Shown here in pieces: positions 1-10,876 of a stretch of 61,096 nucleotides of DNA. Source of the stretch: Stagonosporopsis chrysanthemi. Its lineage: Eukaryota > Ascomycota > Dothideomycetes > Pleosporales > Didymellaceae. The position numbers and the translations under genes are program-made. The stretch is from contig JAFISE010000171.1 in assembly GCA_022560025.1 (NCBI GenBank), positions 2,850 through 63,945 of the forward strand, read 5' to 3'. The notes under the pieces were generated by a model, which saw only the letters and a program-made list of their open reading frames with translations, had not been told where the DNA came from and ran no database searches. Position 1 is the stretch's first letter. The number at the start of each line of letters is the position of its first letter.

Positions 1-111
1 ACCTTTCACACCTTTCACACCTTTCACACCTTTCACACCTTTCACACCTTTCACACCTTTCACACCTTTCACACCTTTCACACCTTTCACACCTTTCACA
101 CCTTTCACACC
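1..111. repeat. 9-bp tandem repeat (ACCTTTCAC)n
   Basis: Twelve exact head-to-tail copies of ACCTTTCAC occupy the first 108 bases, followed by a partial unit. The array begins at the window edge, so its real length is unknown. It is not the fungal telomere unit TTAGGG/CCCTAA. It looks like an ordinary intergenic minisatellite. Confidence 0.97.
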
Positions 112-472
112 ACACGGTTATATCGGTACCAGTACGCCTCTGCCTCTTTCCCATGCGGGTGGTCGGTTAAATGGTCACAGATAACGCACCCAGCAGCTCT
201 ACAGCCTCGTCTCTGTGGTCTTCCCCCCCTCAGATCTGCATTACGAGTTATAGTAGTCAGAGGCAGATACACATAGCTGCCAGACTCGCAGCTGTGGATT
301 CTGAACAACATCTGAATATTCTGGTGGGCTGGGATGGTGGTGGTGGGTGTGTTGATCTACGGTCTATAGATACAGTCTATGGCTAGAGTCTACAGCTATG
401 GCTATGGATAGAGTCTGTGGAAGGAACATGGGTTGCTCGGACTATGTAGCAAGCTAAGTTAAGCTAAGCTAT

Positions 473-560
473 CAATAGATCGCAACTAGATCGCAACTAG
501 ATCGCAACTAGATCGCAACTAGATCGCAACTAGATCGCAACTAGATCGCAACTAGATCGC
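473..560. repeat. 11-bp tandem repeat (AACTAGATCGC)n
   Basis: Seven exact copies of AACTAGATCGC run from 484 to 560, preceded by one imperfect copy that starts near 473. The array is intergenic. No gene relation is visible. Confidence 0.95.
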
Positions 561-1829
561 ACCACCATGGGGACATATGGTAAACAACGCCGGAGGGGAG
601 ATAAGACTGCGGCTTTGCGCGTGATCGCTCGCCGACAGGGGGGACGCTCGTCAGGCTGGCTTATATCTCACCAGGATGGGGATTATGGACAGGCTGCTCT
701 GAGATAACGCTGGCTTGCTGCAGGAACATCTTTTCGTCTGATCTGATGAACGAGGGTTTGATGCCGAGTTGACTAAGAAAGGTGTCTACACATCGTGCCC
801 AGAACAGATGTAACCAGCTTTGCCGAAGCATGTAGGCTGCGTTACCGAGTCGTACCCGCCTCTACTGAGCAGTTAGCCAGCACGATTTTCCAGTGAAGTG
901 GCTCTTGCTTGCTTGTTTGTAGTAACCCGCTTCCTATCTCCTCAGTCAGTCTTGCGACAGCTTTATATACCCCGCTAGTACGTTTGGTTGACTACAAATC
1001 ACTTCCTGCACACACCCAATTGAGAGGCACAGACACTCCATGTTAACAAAACGACACAGCAGGAAACTAATGCACAGATGCCCGTTCCTAGCTGCTACTC
1101 GAGGGCAGCGGCGATTCGTCGAACCTCAACCGCTGGTACTCTTTTAATGCGGTATCTGGGCCACGGAGCGGATGAAGCGCAGGACGGGGGGTTTCCTAGG
1201 AATCGGTTTCTGTCTGGATTGGTCTTGGATGGAGAGTAGAGGGGCGGTTGGTTGGTGTTGTTGCAGTTGGCGGCTGTTGATGAGTGTCTTTAGGGTGTTG
1301 CTTTCACTGTCAGTGCCTATCAAAATATACAAACACGCTTTCCGTCCAAAACAAATAACAACACGGCATGCTCATTCATGCTACAGTGCGGGCTGATTTT
1401 TCTCACATTTCACCCTGCACTTTAGCATCGCAAGAGAACCGTAAAAGCCTATTTGGCGTACGCTGGGTAGTTGGTGTTGATAGACGGCGAATGGTAGCGT
1501 TTTATAAGCACGTGTCCTGCAAGTAAGCAGACATACCTGATTTGGGCACGGCCCGGAGCGGATTGGTCTTGCTGCAGGCTGACGCCCTCTCCTAGGCGTT
1601 CCTTCTGCATCGTGCAGCACTTGGCAGCCTCGTCGACACGCTGAAACTGTTGCCTCGACACTTCTGACTTCATTCCTGCTATCTCCTGTTTAGCACTGTC
1701 CGGACTGAGTTTGCTCAACTTCTCATTTTAGTGTTGATCCGTTCTGCGGTATCCTTACTCCGTCGTTGTCTTGCTCTGTTGTCTCTCCAACAACCGGAAT
1801 TACTCAGCCTTGTCGCCACGCCTTCAACA
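561..1829. other. Intergenic region upstream of the HET gene
   Basis: Short open frames exist on both strands here but none resembles a known family or shows convincing splice structure. There is a TATA-like stretch near 963-972 (TTTATATACC) with no recognisable gene after it. The last part should hold the promoter of the HET gene; no specific site was recognised. Confidence 0.5.
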
Positions 1830-4132
1830 ATGAAAGAACGGCCTGTAAACCGGCGGAAATCACGCTCCCATGTTCTACGTTACATACGGGCCATAAATCC
1901 TTGGTTCCCTGCTCCCACGTCTGGTGAAAGCCTGCTACAGCGGTGGCAGGCGCTACGCCCATGGAGTAAAGACGCAAAATCTGAGCGAAGCAGCGATACG
2001 GAGGAGGAATCCTCGGAACCAGAGCCAACAGCACTTGCAGACCTTCAAAACGGCGACGAATCATCCAAGATAGGCGCAATAGATGGCGGCAATGAAGTCA
2101 AAACCTCCAGGCCAAAATCAGACCCTCGATCTACACAGGGAGACTTACATCAAGGCGATCAACGTCGTGTCAACTGCAAATTTTGCCAAATTGATCATCA
2201 ATTTGGTGTAACTTCAACACGAAAACTTGAGGCGGGAAAGTCTCTCGAACGACAATGCTGTATCCTAATCCTGTATGCCATCGAGACCTGGGCACGCTGT
2301 CATCCAGGAGTGGAAGAATGGCACCGAGATTTAAGTTTTACAGACTCGATAGTAATAACAAAGATACAGTACACAGGTATCTTAATTCGCTTTGGATGTC
2401 TTGGTAGTATTGCCAAACTAAGGTTGTTCAAGCCACGGGGCATGCTTTCAAATCTCCACCCTGCCCTTACAGACATGTGCAGCACGAACGAGAGTTGCCT
2501 TGAGCCAGGAGGAACAGCGTCTCTGAGATCCGCTCAGCGTTTGTACAGGTGGCTTGATGAGTGTCAAACGAATCACCCAGCCTGCGGGCAAGTTTCCCGG
2601 GCATGTCGAATAGACCACTCAACTGAGCCATCCCAACGCCATCTTCCGAAACGCATACTCGAGATCGTCGGACATCGTGTTGTTTTAAGGGAGAATTTAG
2701 TATCAGAGCAACCGTATGTCTGCTTGAGCCACTGCTGGGGCACCAAAGGCGTTCCTTTCAAGCTGGACAGCTCGACGTACGAATTGCTGAAGGAAGGTAT
2801 CAGCATATCAACATTACCCAAGACGTTCCGGGATACAGTCTTAGTCTGTTTGCGTCTTGGGTTTTGCTTCTTATGGATTGATGCTTTGTGTAAGTCGCCC
2901 TCATTAGCGGACAACTTTGACGGAGCTCCTACTAAATGAGAGCAGGTATTATCCAAGACAGCAAGGAAGACTGGGAGAAGGCTGTAGCGACTATGGCAGA
3001 CATATATGAAGATGGACTGCTTACGATTGCAGCGACTGCCTCTGAAGATAGCGATGGGGGACTCTTCTCCGATCAGGGAAACCTATCATTACCTAGGAAG
3101 CTCCGTACCTCCGATTATTATGTGGCCAAATACATCCGTAATTATGGCTGGTTCGGCTCAAGCCCGCTCTTAGAGCGCGCGTGGGTCTTCCAGGAGCGCC
3201 GTTTATCTAAGAGGGTGGCCCATTTTGCAGAGGGAGAGATCATCTGGGAGTGTTGTTCGATGTGGAAGTCGGAGTCTGGGCATATCAATGAAGACTGGAC
3301 AACAGAGGCACCTCCTGACCCATTGCTCGAACGTCCATTCAAGAAACCGGTGGATGACGCGGCAGAAAGCTGGCAAGCTATCGTAGCCTCGTACTCGAGG
3401 CTGAGCTTGACATACGTCAAGGACAAACTACCAGCCTTAGCCGCCGTTGTCACGCGGATGGTGAACGAACGCCCGGACGACGAGTACGTTGCAGGGATGT
3501 GGAAAAATACAATGCTGAGGGACATATTATGGTCTCGGTTTGGTCCTGGACAGCAAACATCGCCGACGCCGAGGTTCAAGTTGCCGTCATGGTCATGGGC
3601 GTCTGTGAGTGGTTCTGTGGTATTTCAATCCGCGGATCTCTATCTTGCAACAATAGCAGACGTCACATATAAGCGTGCTGGGCCAGCACAAGTAGGCAAC
3701 GTAATCAATGCTAGCCTAACGCTTCTGGGTCATAGTTGCCTAGCACGGGTGCACAATGATGTCTCGGCTTATCACAAGTACTCCTGGGTCAAGCTTTGTA
3801 CGCAAAGTGGATCTCCCTTGTGGCATGAATTCGGCGATTGGCATCTTACACCAGACAACGCATTAGCCACAGGTGAAAGACCTATTGAGGATAGTGCGGA
3901 GGTGATCATATTGTTTGTAGGAGCCGATTGTCGTCGCTACAACGTTCATTCGAGAGCCCTGGTATTAAGAGAGGTCTCTCCAGGAGAGTATGAGCGCATC
4001 GGGATCTTGCAAATATCATCTCCTTACAAACGTCGATGGCGCGATAGACCCACACTGGAGAACACTATCGACTTCCGGATACATCGAAACTTCGTCCTCT
4101 CACAGCCCATCCGTGAGTTCAAGATCATCTGA
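1830..4132 (+). CDS. HET-domain (heterokaryon incompatibility) protein
   Basis: Two exons, 1830-2889 and 2946-4132, give 748 codons. The 56-bp intron has donor GTAAGT at 2890 and acceptor GCAG at 2945. It must be removed to join ...FLWIDALC to IIQDSKEDWEKAV, an uninterrupted HET core. The signature YVCLSHCWG lies near residue 296 and WIDALC near 350. Downstream are the family's usual RAWVFQERRLSKRVAHF-type and LPSWSWASVSG segments. The stretch before the domain (WLDECQTNHPAC) is also typical. The ATG at 1830 has an A at -3; the open frame extends upstream to 1731 but without an ATG. HET proteins act in non-self recognition and can trigger cell death when paired with an incompatible partner. 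They form large, fast-evolving families in Pezizomycotina. Which partner or trigger this one has cannot be read from the sequence. The gene appears intact. Confidence 0.93.
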
Positions 4133-5791
4133 GTTCCGCAACGCCTGGGAGGTGGAAGGTGCACAACAGGAAGGGATCGAATAGGCGAGCAGTCACACTC
4201 CACGAATAATCGGAAGTCGCAACTACTCCGGTCCCCAACTCTTTCATGCAGAAGAATGCCAGGCAGTGCATACATTCCATGAATCCACTCGCTCGCGTTC
4301 AAATATGCGCCTCTGGATTACGATCGCTTGGCCCCTGATCTAAAAATCCGATTTCGCTGAGTCTACGTTCGCTTTGTCACTGGAGCTTGTGGAGCGTACA
4401 CTGTTTCAAACTATATATGTACGGATCAGGCACAGTCGTTCCAGGCCTTCTGCTTCTGTATAGAGTCACTCGATATCACACCGGGGGGAGTTCACTCACC
4501 ACACTCCGACATTCTGAGGACCTAGTATGCTTCGTTGGGCACATTTGTAGCGTAAAATTGTGGCAAATGCCGTCCGCGGAGAGCCTGCCTACGCCCTTCT
4601 TCGTTGGGTCAATCTGCGCCACCAGCTTCGTTCAACCCCTGCCGCGGCCTGAATCTCAACCTTATTTATGTAGACTTGGCATACCACAAGGCTGCTCTCC
4701 CCTCAGTATGCGTCGATGTTTTCTCCTCCTCTCACCGCGACACTTTATTCGTTCCACGGCAGCTCTCAGTGTTGGATGCTGCAGGAAGCTTAAATCGTAC
4801 GACGGAGACTACTGAATGGTGCCAGTTCCTGTTATAAAAGCGGAAGGTGCTGGGTTCAATTGTTGATAGACGTTTCGCCCGGAGGGGATAAGGGCACCTC
4901 GATGTGAACTCTGATGGTGTAACCACGTGGCATAGATCACATGATATTTCATTGTAGCAGGCACTGCCCGGTGTGGGCAAGTGCACTTACCTCTGAGCTG
5001 AGGGCTCCTGTAGACAATCATCATAACATCACAACACGAGAACAGATAGCAATACAAGCGTTGACCCGCAGCACCCACTTGACACTGCTCACGCAGTTAC
5101 AGATGGTGACCTACAACCGGGCAATCAATAAGCGCACAGCGAAGGGTACTTCTCTTTCCAGGTCACCACTTCATGACGATCGACATTCCCGAGTGGCGGC
5201 ACAGGCAATCACGATGGTACACAGCAGGAACGAGTCGAATGTACGATCAGCCAATCCCTGCACTTGACCGACAGATTCAACCACAGCCCTATTCAGAATC
5301 TGGCGCCTGCGCCCCGTGCTACTAAGCGTTTTTTCTTAACAGTTCTGCATGTTTGGGGTCGATGCACATGTTGCTCGTCGCCCAGGAATTTATTTGTACA
5401 TGGACAGCGAGGAAAAGTGCCAGACGCTGGGTCAAGTGGATAACAACATACGGTATAACAAGCACACAAGTGTCATTCTTTGCTGATGCTTGAAAGCGGC
5501 AGTAAGCCGCTGGCGCGCCCCGAGTATGCCAGACAGGGTCACCAGGGTGTATGTGCTCATCCCCATATTGGGGTAAGGTTACACCACCAGCTTGGGGCCC
5601 CCACCGCGTTCTGAATCTCAGCCTTGCTCGCACAGACGTGATATATGGAATGCTAAAGCAGCCTTCTCCTCTGTTCACATCGGTCTTGTCAGTCCGACCC
5701 ACGATTATACTCTTTTCCACATTTACTCAATGCAGCATACTATAGCAGGGAAAGCTTTCGAATGCCTTGCGCTCTCGCTTAGCTTTCCGCC
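4133..5791. other. Intergenic, no recognisable gene
   Basis: About 1.66 kb without a supportable gene. Open frames at 4387-4815 and 5322-5720 have no family resemblance. Two parts (about 4615-4760 and 5580-5720) share a weakly similar stretch containing CTGAATCTCA, possibly an old duplication. The end should contain the promoter of the membrane-protein gene starting at 5792. Confidence 0.5.
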
Positions 5792-7834
5792 ATGGTTCGC
5801 AAGGTTCCAAGGTTGAAGCGCGTGCAGCCCCCGACCAAGCCGAATTCAAAGATTCGAGACTTCCTCAAACATGCCGGACTCCAGCTACCCAGCTATACCG
5901 CTGGTTCCGTGTTTTCTTGGAGGTCGGCAGAAGAACACCCAAAGGTTGCTGCGTATCGAAGCCGACGCATGGCGGCCTTGAACAGCCTACCTCATCTAAT
6001 CCCACTGGGTGCTGCCCTGGTACTCCTAGTGCTCTTTTGGACAAGCTATTGGGTCGGCGGAACCTCTGACAACGGCACATCTCGCCAATTCGCCGCCAAG
6101 GTACATGAGCTACTCATGCAAGCATCCCTAATTGACGATCTGCTGCACGTCATACGCTACCAGGCTACGAGCGGGTACATACCCTTGGGCGCGCTTTCCG
6201 GAGCCGCGAGAGCTCCACAGCTTTCCTATTTTTGGTGACTAGATTTTATGTCAGCTGTCATGTCCCCAAAGACTGCTTATAGTACCCGACGAAAGGTCGC
6301 ATTTGTTTTGTCTGCATCAGGACTGCTGTTGATGACCGCGGTTGTTGGTCCTTCATCAGCGATATTGATGATTCCTCGGCCAGAGATGCCACATATCAAT
6401 GGAACCGTTACACGCTACACAAACGTGTCTGAATCTTCTCTGTTCCCCACTCAAATCAATAGCAACACTACTGAGCTGGACATGTAAGTCATGACCCATG
6501 ATATCGGAGCGAGCACTTGATGATCATTGCAGCATGAGATTTGACGGAATCTTGCAAACGAGAACTCTGGAGTCCATAATCACAGCTGATGGACGCCAAA
6601 TCGACAAGTATTCTTGGGAAAGTGATGATCTGGCAATCGGATCAGGCGACATCTCATCTTCAATTCGCACTGCATATTTTAATGCTACCGCGGACGGTCT
6701 CTCCTCGGGCGTTGCAACAATTCCCACAATATTGAACGCCAAAAGATTGATCACTGACAGCGCACTCATCAAACCTAACAACACTTCGCAATATGATGGG
6801 CAGCTCATCGCCCGAGCAAAGTCAGCCAACTCAAGATGGACGACTTACACTTCCCACCCAGTCGTGGTGGCCAGATGCTTGAGGCTATTGAAATCGAGAA
6901 TGTCACGAACGTCTATTATTTTCGAGACAATTGTTCACAGGATCTGCTACCTGATGCGATTAACCTGTTTCGAGCTCATCTGAGCAAGTACGTCAACGGA
7001 TCCGGTGGCAACGCCAGATATGATACCATCCCACCGTTATGGATGCCATCACCTGAGGGTTCAAAATCTTTACTTGCACTGTTTCTCGCTAACAAGTTTC
7101 CCGCTGATCGCCAGAAACTTATTGTTTGCACTATGACTTCGTTCTGGCATAAAAGGCTCACGGTCTTGGTTCCAGTCGACATGGGAACCATGATCCAATT
7201 ACCGGAAGGCATAGAAGCTGACTCTAGGAGCGACATGGCAGAGATCACTCTCGACATTGACTTCATGTCGTCGATAGGCACACCGTGCAAGAGCTGTTAT
7301 GTTTATCCCGGACTGCTAGCTTTGTTCTACGCCGACGTTCTTTCCTGGGTTCCCGCTTATCACAACGGCACGAGCTTCGAGTTTGACAAGATACGAGAGG
7401 AATCTAGTCGAACCGCAATGAGTGGCTCAAATCCATTGAACAGGTTCGAGATCATCGAAACAATCGACGGCTACGGCTACGGAGCAACCGACATCTCCAT
7501 CCGCCTCTCCGTCGCCGTCATGGTCGCCTACTGCCTCATCACCATCCTCTACGTCGCCTACATCATCACAACTGGCCACACATCCATAGCATGGGATTCC
7601 GCGACCGAACTCATCATGCTCGCGCTCCAATCTAAGGAGCTGGAGCGCCCAAGACATGTCTCTGTTGGTCTGGGCTCAATGAAAACGTTCCAACAGGGCG
7701 TTGGCATCAGGGTCAACACTGCCTCCAACAATGATACGGGACTGCAAAGGGAGAAACTGGAACTAGTTTTCAGGGAGAGTGAGGCGGCGAAGGACAGGGG
7801 GTTGACAAAGGTTAAGCGTGGGACGGCGTACTGA
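5792..7834 (+). CDS. Fungal multi-TM membrane protein with internal TGA (readthrough or broken)
   Basis: Proposed exons are 5792-6483, 6533-6820 and 6862-7834 (651 codons including one internal TGA and the final stop). The first ATG sits in a strong context (GCCATGG). The first intron is clear: donor GTAAGT at 6484, acceptor GCAG at 6532. The second join is only 41 bp (donor GTCAGC at 6821, acceptor CCCAG at 6861); it restores the frame but could instead be a frameshift scar. Hydrophobic spans: LIPLGAALVLLVLFW near residue 70, a second after the TGA (VAFVLSASGLLLMTAV), and one near the C-terminus (VAVMVAYCLITILYVAYII), followed by HTSIAWDSATELIMLALQS. The long middle part carries many N-x-S/T sites. 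I recognise this layout as a fungal, mainly ascomycete, family of unknown function. The frame is interrupted once, by TGA at 6236-6238 followed by CTA; translation then continues in the same frame without loss of family-like sequence. Confidence 0.75.
6236..6242 (+). other. In-frame TGA-CTA-G, candidate stop-codon readthrough site
   Basis: The only stop between residues 1 and about 230 of the membrane-protein frame is TGA, immediately followed by CTAG. UGA-CUA is the context known from fungal and animal genes as a strong programmed readthrough signal. The frame stays open for 245 bases after it, up to a good splice donor. A plain nonsense mutation or a sequencing error is the alternative. Confidence 0.45.
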
Positions 7835-8511
7835 TCAGTGCCATTCGATATGGAAGTCCGAGTCTAGACGCATCAATAATATCATTTGCTGTTCCCCATC
7901 TGTCGCACATCCCAAGTCGTCCCTCCAGCCAAATGCCGACAAGTTTTTGTTCCTTGAACTGCGCTACCAGGAGCTTCGAGGAGACGGCAACGTTGGATCA
8001 GGTGTTGCTCTATTTAGAGATGCGAACATTTCTTGTTGTCGTTTGCGAGTCTCGGCTGGCGCAGAGGGGATGTGGTGGGTTTTGGTGTTGGGAGGCTTTT
8101 CTGGAAGGAATGAGCACGGGAGCCGCCTTTACCTATCGGGGTTTTGTGACCGGCGGTCGATCGACAGACGCGTAACCAGAGGTAAACTCCGTCCCCAAGT
8201 AAACCGCCGCTCCGAAACTTTACTACGTGCATCCTGGACAGTCAGACAGCCGCACGGTTGCAGATCGTAGATATTTGTTTTCCTAGCAGGGATGTTAAAT
8301 GACGCACATCGGGGTTCTTACGCTTTTTGGAGTCTGCGAGGATGCATGAGTAACATAGTATGTTTGCTTGCAAGCAAGTCGCTTTTCGTGTACGGTTAAG
8401 TGTTTGGATGGAAGGAGTGCTGTGAGAACGAGGAGGTGACGATCGAAGAACTTGTGCCAAGGTCCTCAATACTGGGGTTACATAGCGAGATAAACAGCGC
8501 ATCACACGTCT
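7835..8511. other. Intergenic, no recognisable gene
   Basis: Several short overlapping open frames on both strands, none with family resemblance. It lies between the membrane-protein gene and the MITE and presumably holds the 3' UTR of the former. Confidence 0.5.
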
Positions 8512-8733
8512 TACTGTGGTATCAGGGTAAAGTAGAGTCCCTGGCCGGTGCGTGGGCTAGTGTTTAGAAGCCCTATTCTGCTATTGTTAACAGATGCGCA
8601 CAGAGCAATCTTCTCTTACTGAGGCAAAGGAGCCTGCTTTCTAGCGTAATTTTCGTTTTTAACATTGGTAAAATGCTTGTCAGATCCCCGTCTGCACTGG
8701 CCAGGGACTCTACTTTGCCCTGATACCACAGTA
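8512..8733. mobile_element. MITE with about 38-bp terminal inverted repeats and TA target duplication
   Basis: The left end (from CTGTGGTATCAGGGTAAAGT at 8514) and the right end (reverse complement ending at 8731) are inverted repeats that match at all but about two of 38 positions. Each end is flanked by TA (8512-8513 and 8732-8733). Total length is about 222 bp, with no coding capacity. The TA duplication suggests mobilisation by a Tc1/mariner-type transposase. The interior also resembles the partial copy at 8996-9158. Confidence 0.85.
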
Positions 8734-8995
8734 CATGTTCTATCCTGGATCATCGCAGCCACTCTGTAGGACCGCTAAAGTAAAAGTGCTGCCAGGTCGA
8801 TAGAACTAGAGTTTCAGGTGAATTGCACTAAGTGCTCCTCGTTACCCAATGAGCCAATCCGCCTTCCCACACCTTGAGATCTATCTTATAAGTAGCATAG
8901 ATCGACAGGGGAGCCCAATTTTTTTGAGTCAGAGGAAGGTGAATCTGGCAGACTAGACTGGTTTGGTGAACGTTTCTGCGTAAGGCTGGCAAGAT

Positions 8996-9158
8996 TATAA
9001 TAACAGATCTGCACAAAGTAATCCGCGCTTACTAAGGTGGAGGCAGCCTTTCAATAGGTGCAATATCTGTTATTAATCTCGGTAAAGGTTTCGAAAGATT
9101 CTTGTCAGATCCCTGTCTGCACTGACCAGGGACGCTATTTTTGCCTGATAGCATAGTA
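8996..9158. mobile_element. Diverged, left-truncated relative of the 8512-8733 MITE
   Basis: The segment runs parallel to the right two thirds of the MITE: CTTGTCAGATCC, TCTGCACTGACCAGGGAC and GCCTGATA...TAGTA recur in the same order. A matching left terminal repeat was not found, so this is either a truncated copy or the remnant of a larger parent element. Confidence 0.65.
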
Positions 9159-9296
9159 GTGTCCAATTTAAGTTGCACTGCTACAGATCAGCGCAATAAT
9201 ACATATAACAAATGGTTGACCTCTAGTAACGCATTTTGGCCCCATGTTACATCTACAGCGTATGGAGCGCCTCATAGCTGCTTATCTGCCTCTTCT

Positions 9297-10353
9297 TCAG
9301 CCTTCGAAATGCCACACGGCTTGAAACCATCCGATTTCTCGTCCAGCCAATGTGGTCGGGTGTCGAATGTCGAATCCGAACTTGAGGATTTGCGGACGTT
9401 GGTAGTGACCCGCTCCATCAACCCATACCTTCACGGTGCCAAAGTCCGCAAAGTCGATTTCGCCTGTCACCAGCTTCTCCTGCGCCAGTACGAGGGCTAG
9501 CAATGAACATACAAAACGGATGGAGGATCGAGGACCACCCATCACCAGCCTTGATGTGATCCTGTTTTCCAACGTTCTTCTCCGTCTAGTTAAGAGCTTG
9601 TTGGTTCACAAAATCAGACGCAGTGATGACAAAGACTTGCGCAGTCAAAGCGTGTATCTTCGTCAACGCTTCAATATGCGTATTTGTTACTGCTGCAAAG
9701 TCTCTCAAGGTAGAGAGAGCGGGCCAAGCGCCAGGGCAAATATGCTCATTCTGCGTAATAAGTGCTTGACGTGCACATGCATAGTGTGCTCCCAACAAGT
9801 GAGACCGCCTATGTTGTAGCCAAGGGAAAGGGGTCAAGTGCGCAACGAGGAGCCGTTGCCTTGAGTCCAAACCATGCGCTCGAACAACGTGGGCTGAAGC
9901 TCTCGATGAACACCAAGAATAGTACCATCGCTATCAATGATCACTTGCGAGTTGAAGAGCGTATGTGTGTTAGTCATGCGCTCAGAGATCTCGATGTTGA
10001 TGGCGACGCTGTGACGGCGGCAGGCATCCTGAATGGCACTGACGTCTTCTCCATTTGGCTCCACAATCACGCTCTTATCGGTGTAGTCGGTGATAATCGT
10101 TAGGTAGATCTCCGTCCAATACTGTTTCAGTCAGTTGTCAATGCTTGCATGTGTTACTGTGCATATCGCAAGGAGAAGGTAGATGAATACTGGGTAATCA
10201 GGGACGAAAGTTTCAGACCAGGAGCTTAACATTTTCTGCCGCAGCCCGCTCAATGAACTTGGTGGTCTCCTTGAAGGCGGCCGCCTTGTCTGTGAAAATA
10301 GGTGCCGCGTGCGCTGCAGCCACCCCGAACTTGGTTTCTTTTGAGGGCGTCAT
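9297..10353 (-). pseudogene. Nitrilase (carbon-nitrogen hydrolase) pseudogene
   Basis: Read on the minus strand from ATG at 10353, the start is nitrilase-like (FGVAAAHAAPIFTDKAAAF, then FIERAAAENVKLLV). It breaks by frameshift just before ETFVPDYPVFI near 10220, removing continuity at the catalytic Glu motif. A later frame gives TLFNSQVIIDSDGTILG and HRELQPT with the catalytic Lys region missing its usual Lys, then ERMVWTQGNGSSL, then a stop (TGA near 9836). GGLTCWEH, with the catalytic Cys, follows at about 9790-9815, and the frame shifts within two bases after it. The tail reads ARQALITQNEHICPGAWP, and the 9297-9572 frame ends with EIDFADFGTVKVWVDGAGHY. The total span, about 1057 bp, equals a normal nitrilase of about 350 codons. 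The lesions are indels and a stop, not obviously RIP. A functional enzyme would hydrolyse nitriles to carboxylic acids. Confidence 0.88.
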
Positions 10354-10876
10354 GGTGTCTTAGAGTCAAAATTGTGATATGTAGAGGTGAAGAAGAGACC
10401 GTGGGGACCCGACTGGCCGGATGTTATGTTTCAGAGGTGGAAGAAGTTGAATTAACTGTCTTTGTTGTCTTCGATCGCCAGCTTCGATACGACAACACGT
10501 ACATTTCAGATCTGGTCTCGAGGCTACCTACTTCCTCCGGTCGAATAATTGTTGCTCGGAAATTTGTCTATAATGCACGAGCGTACTGATCGTAAAGGGG
10601 AACCCGCAGATCTTACCACTTTTCAGCAAAAAATTACCATTTTCGCTGGTTGTTCTCTTTAGGGTCTGTTCAAAGCAGTAAAGCTTGGTCGTGTGAGCTT
10701 GGCAATAAGCTATTATCGGTGTTGTCATTCGCGCCTTCTTCGGACTAACGTAAACTATTTGACGAATCCACTGTCCCGTTTTCTTTTGTTTCGGCATGCT
10801 ACCGCAGCGATTTTCAAGAATGACCATATACGAAGTTTTGCAAGGTCGGTTTTCATAAAACAACAACGCTTTCAGA
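10354..10876. other. Intergenic, no recognisable gene
   Basis: Lies between the divergent starts of the nitrilase pseudogene and the rhodopsin-domain gene, so it probably served both as promoter. No operator or conserved element was recognised. Confidence 0.45.

Noticed and set aside
1731..1829. Upstream extension of the HET frame
   Set aside because: It is open but starts with GTG; the first ATG, in good context, is at 1830.
7427..7657. Minus-strand frame rich in Asp and Gly
   Set aside because: A mirror of the codon pattern of the membrane-protein gene's C-terminal exon.
9141..9500. Plus-strand 119-codon frame
   Set aside because: It begins in the MITE relative and overlaps the C-terminal part of the nitrilase pseudogene on the other strand; no family resemblance.
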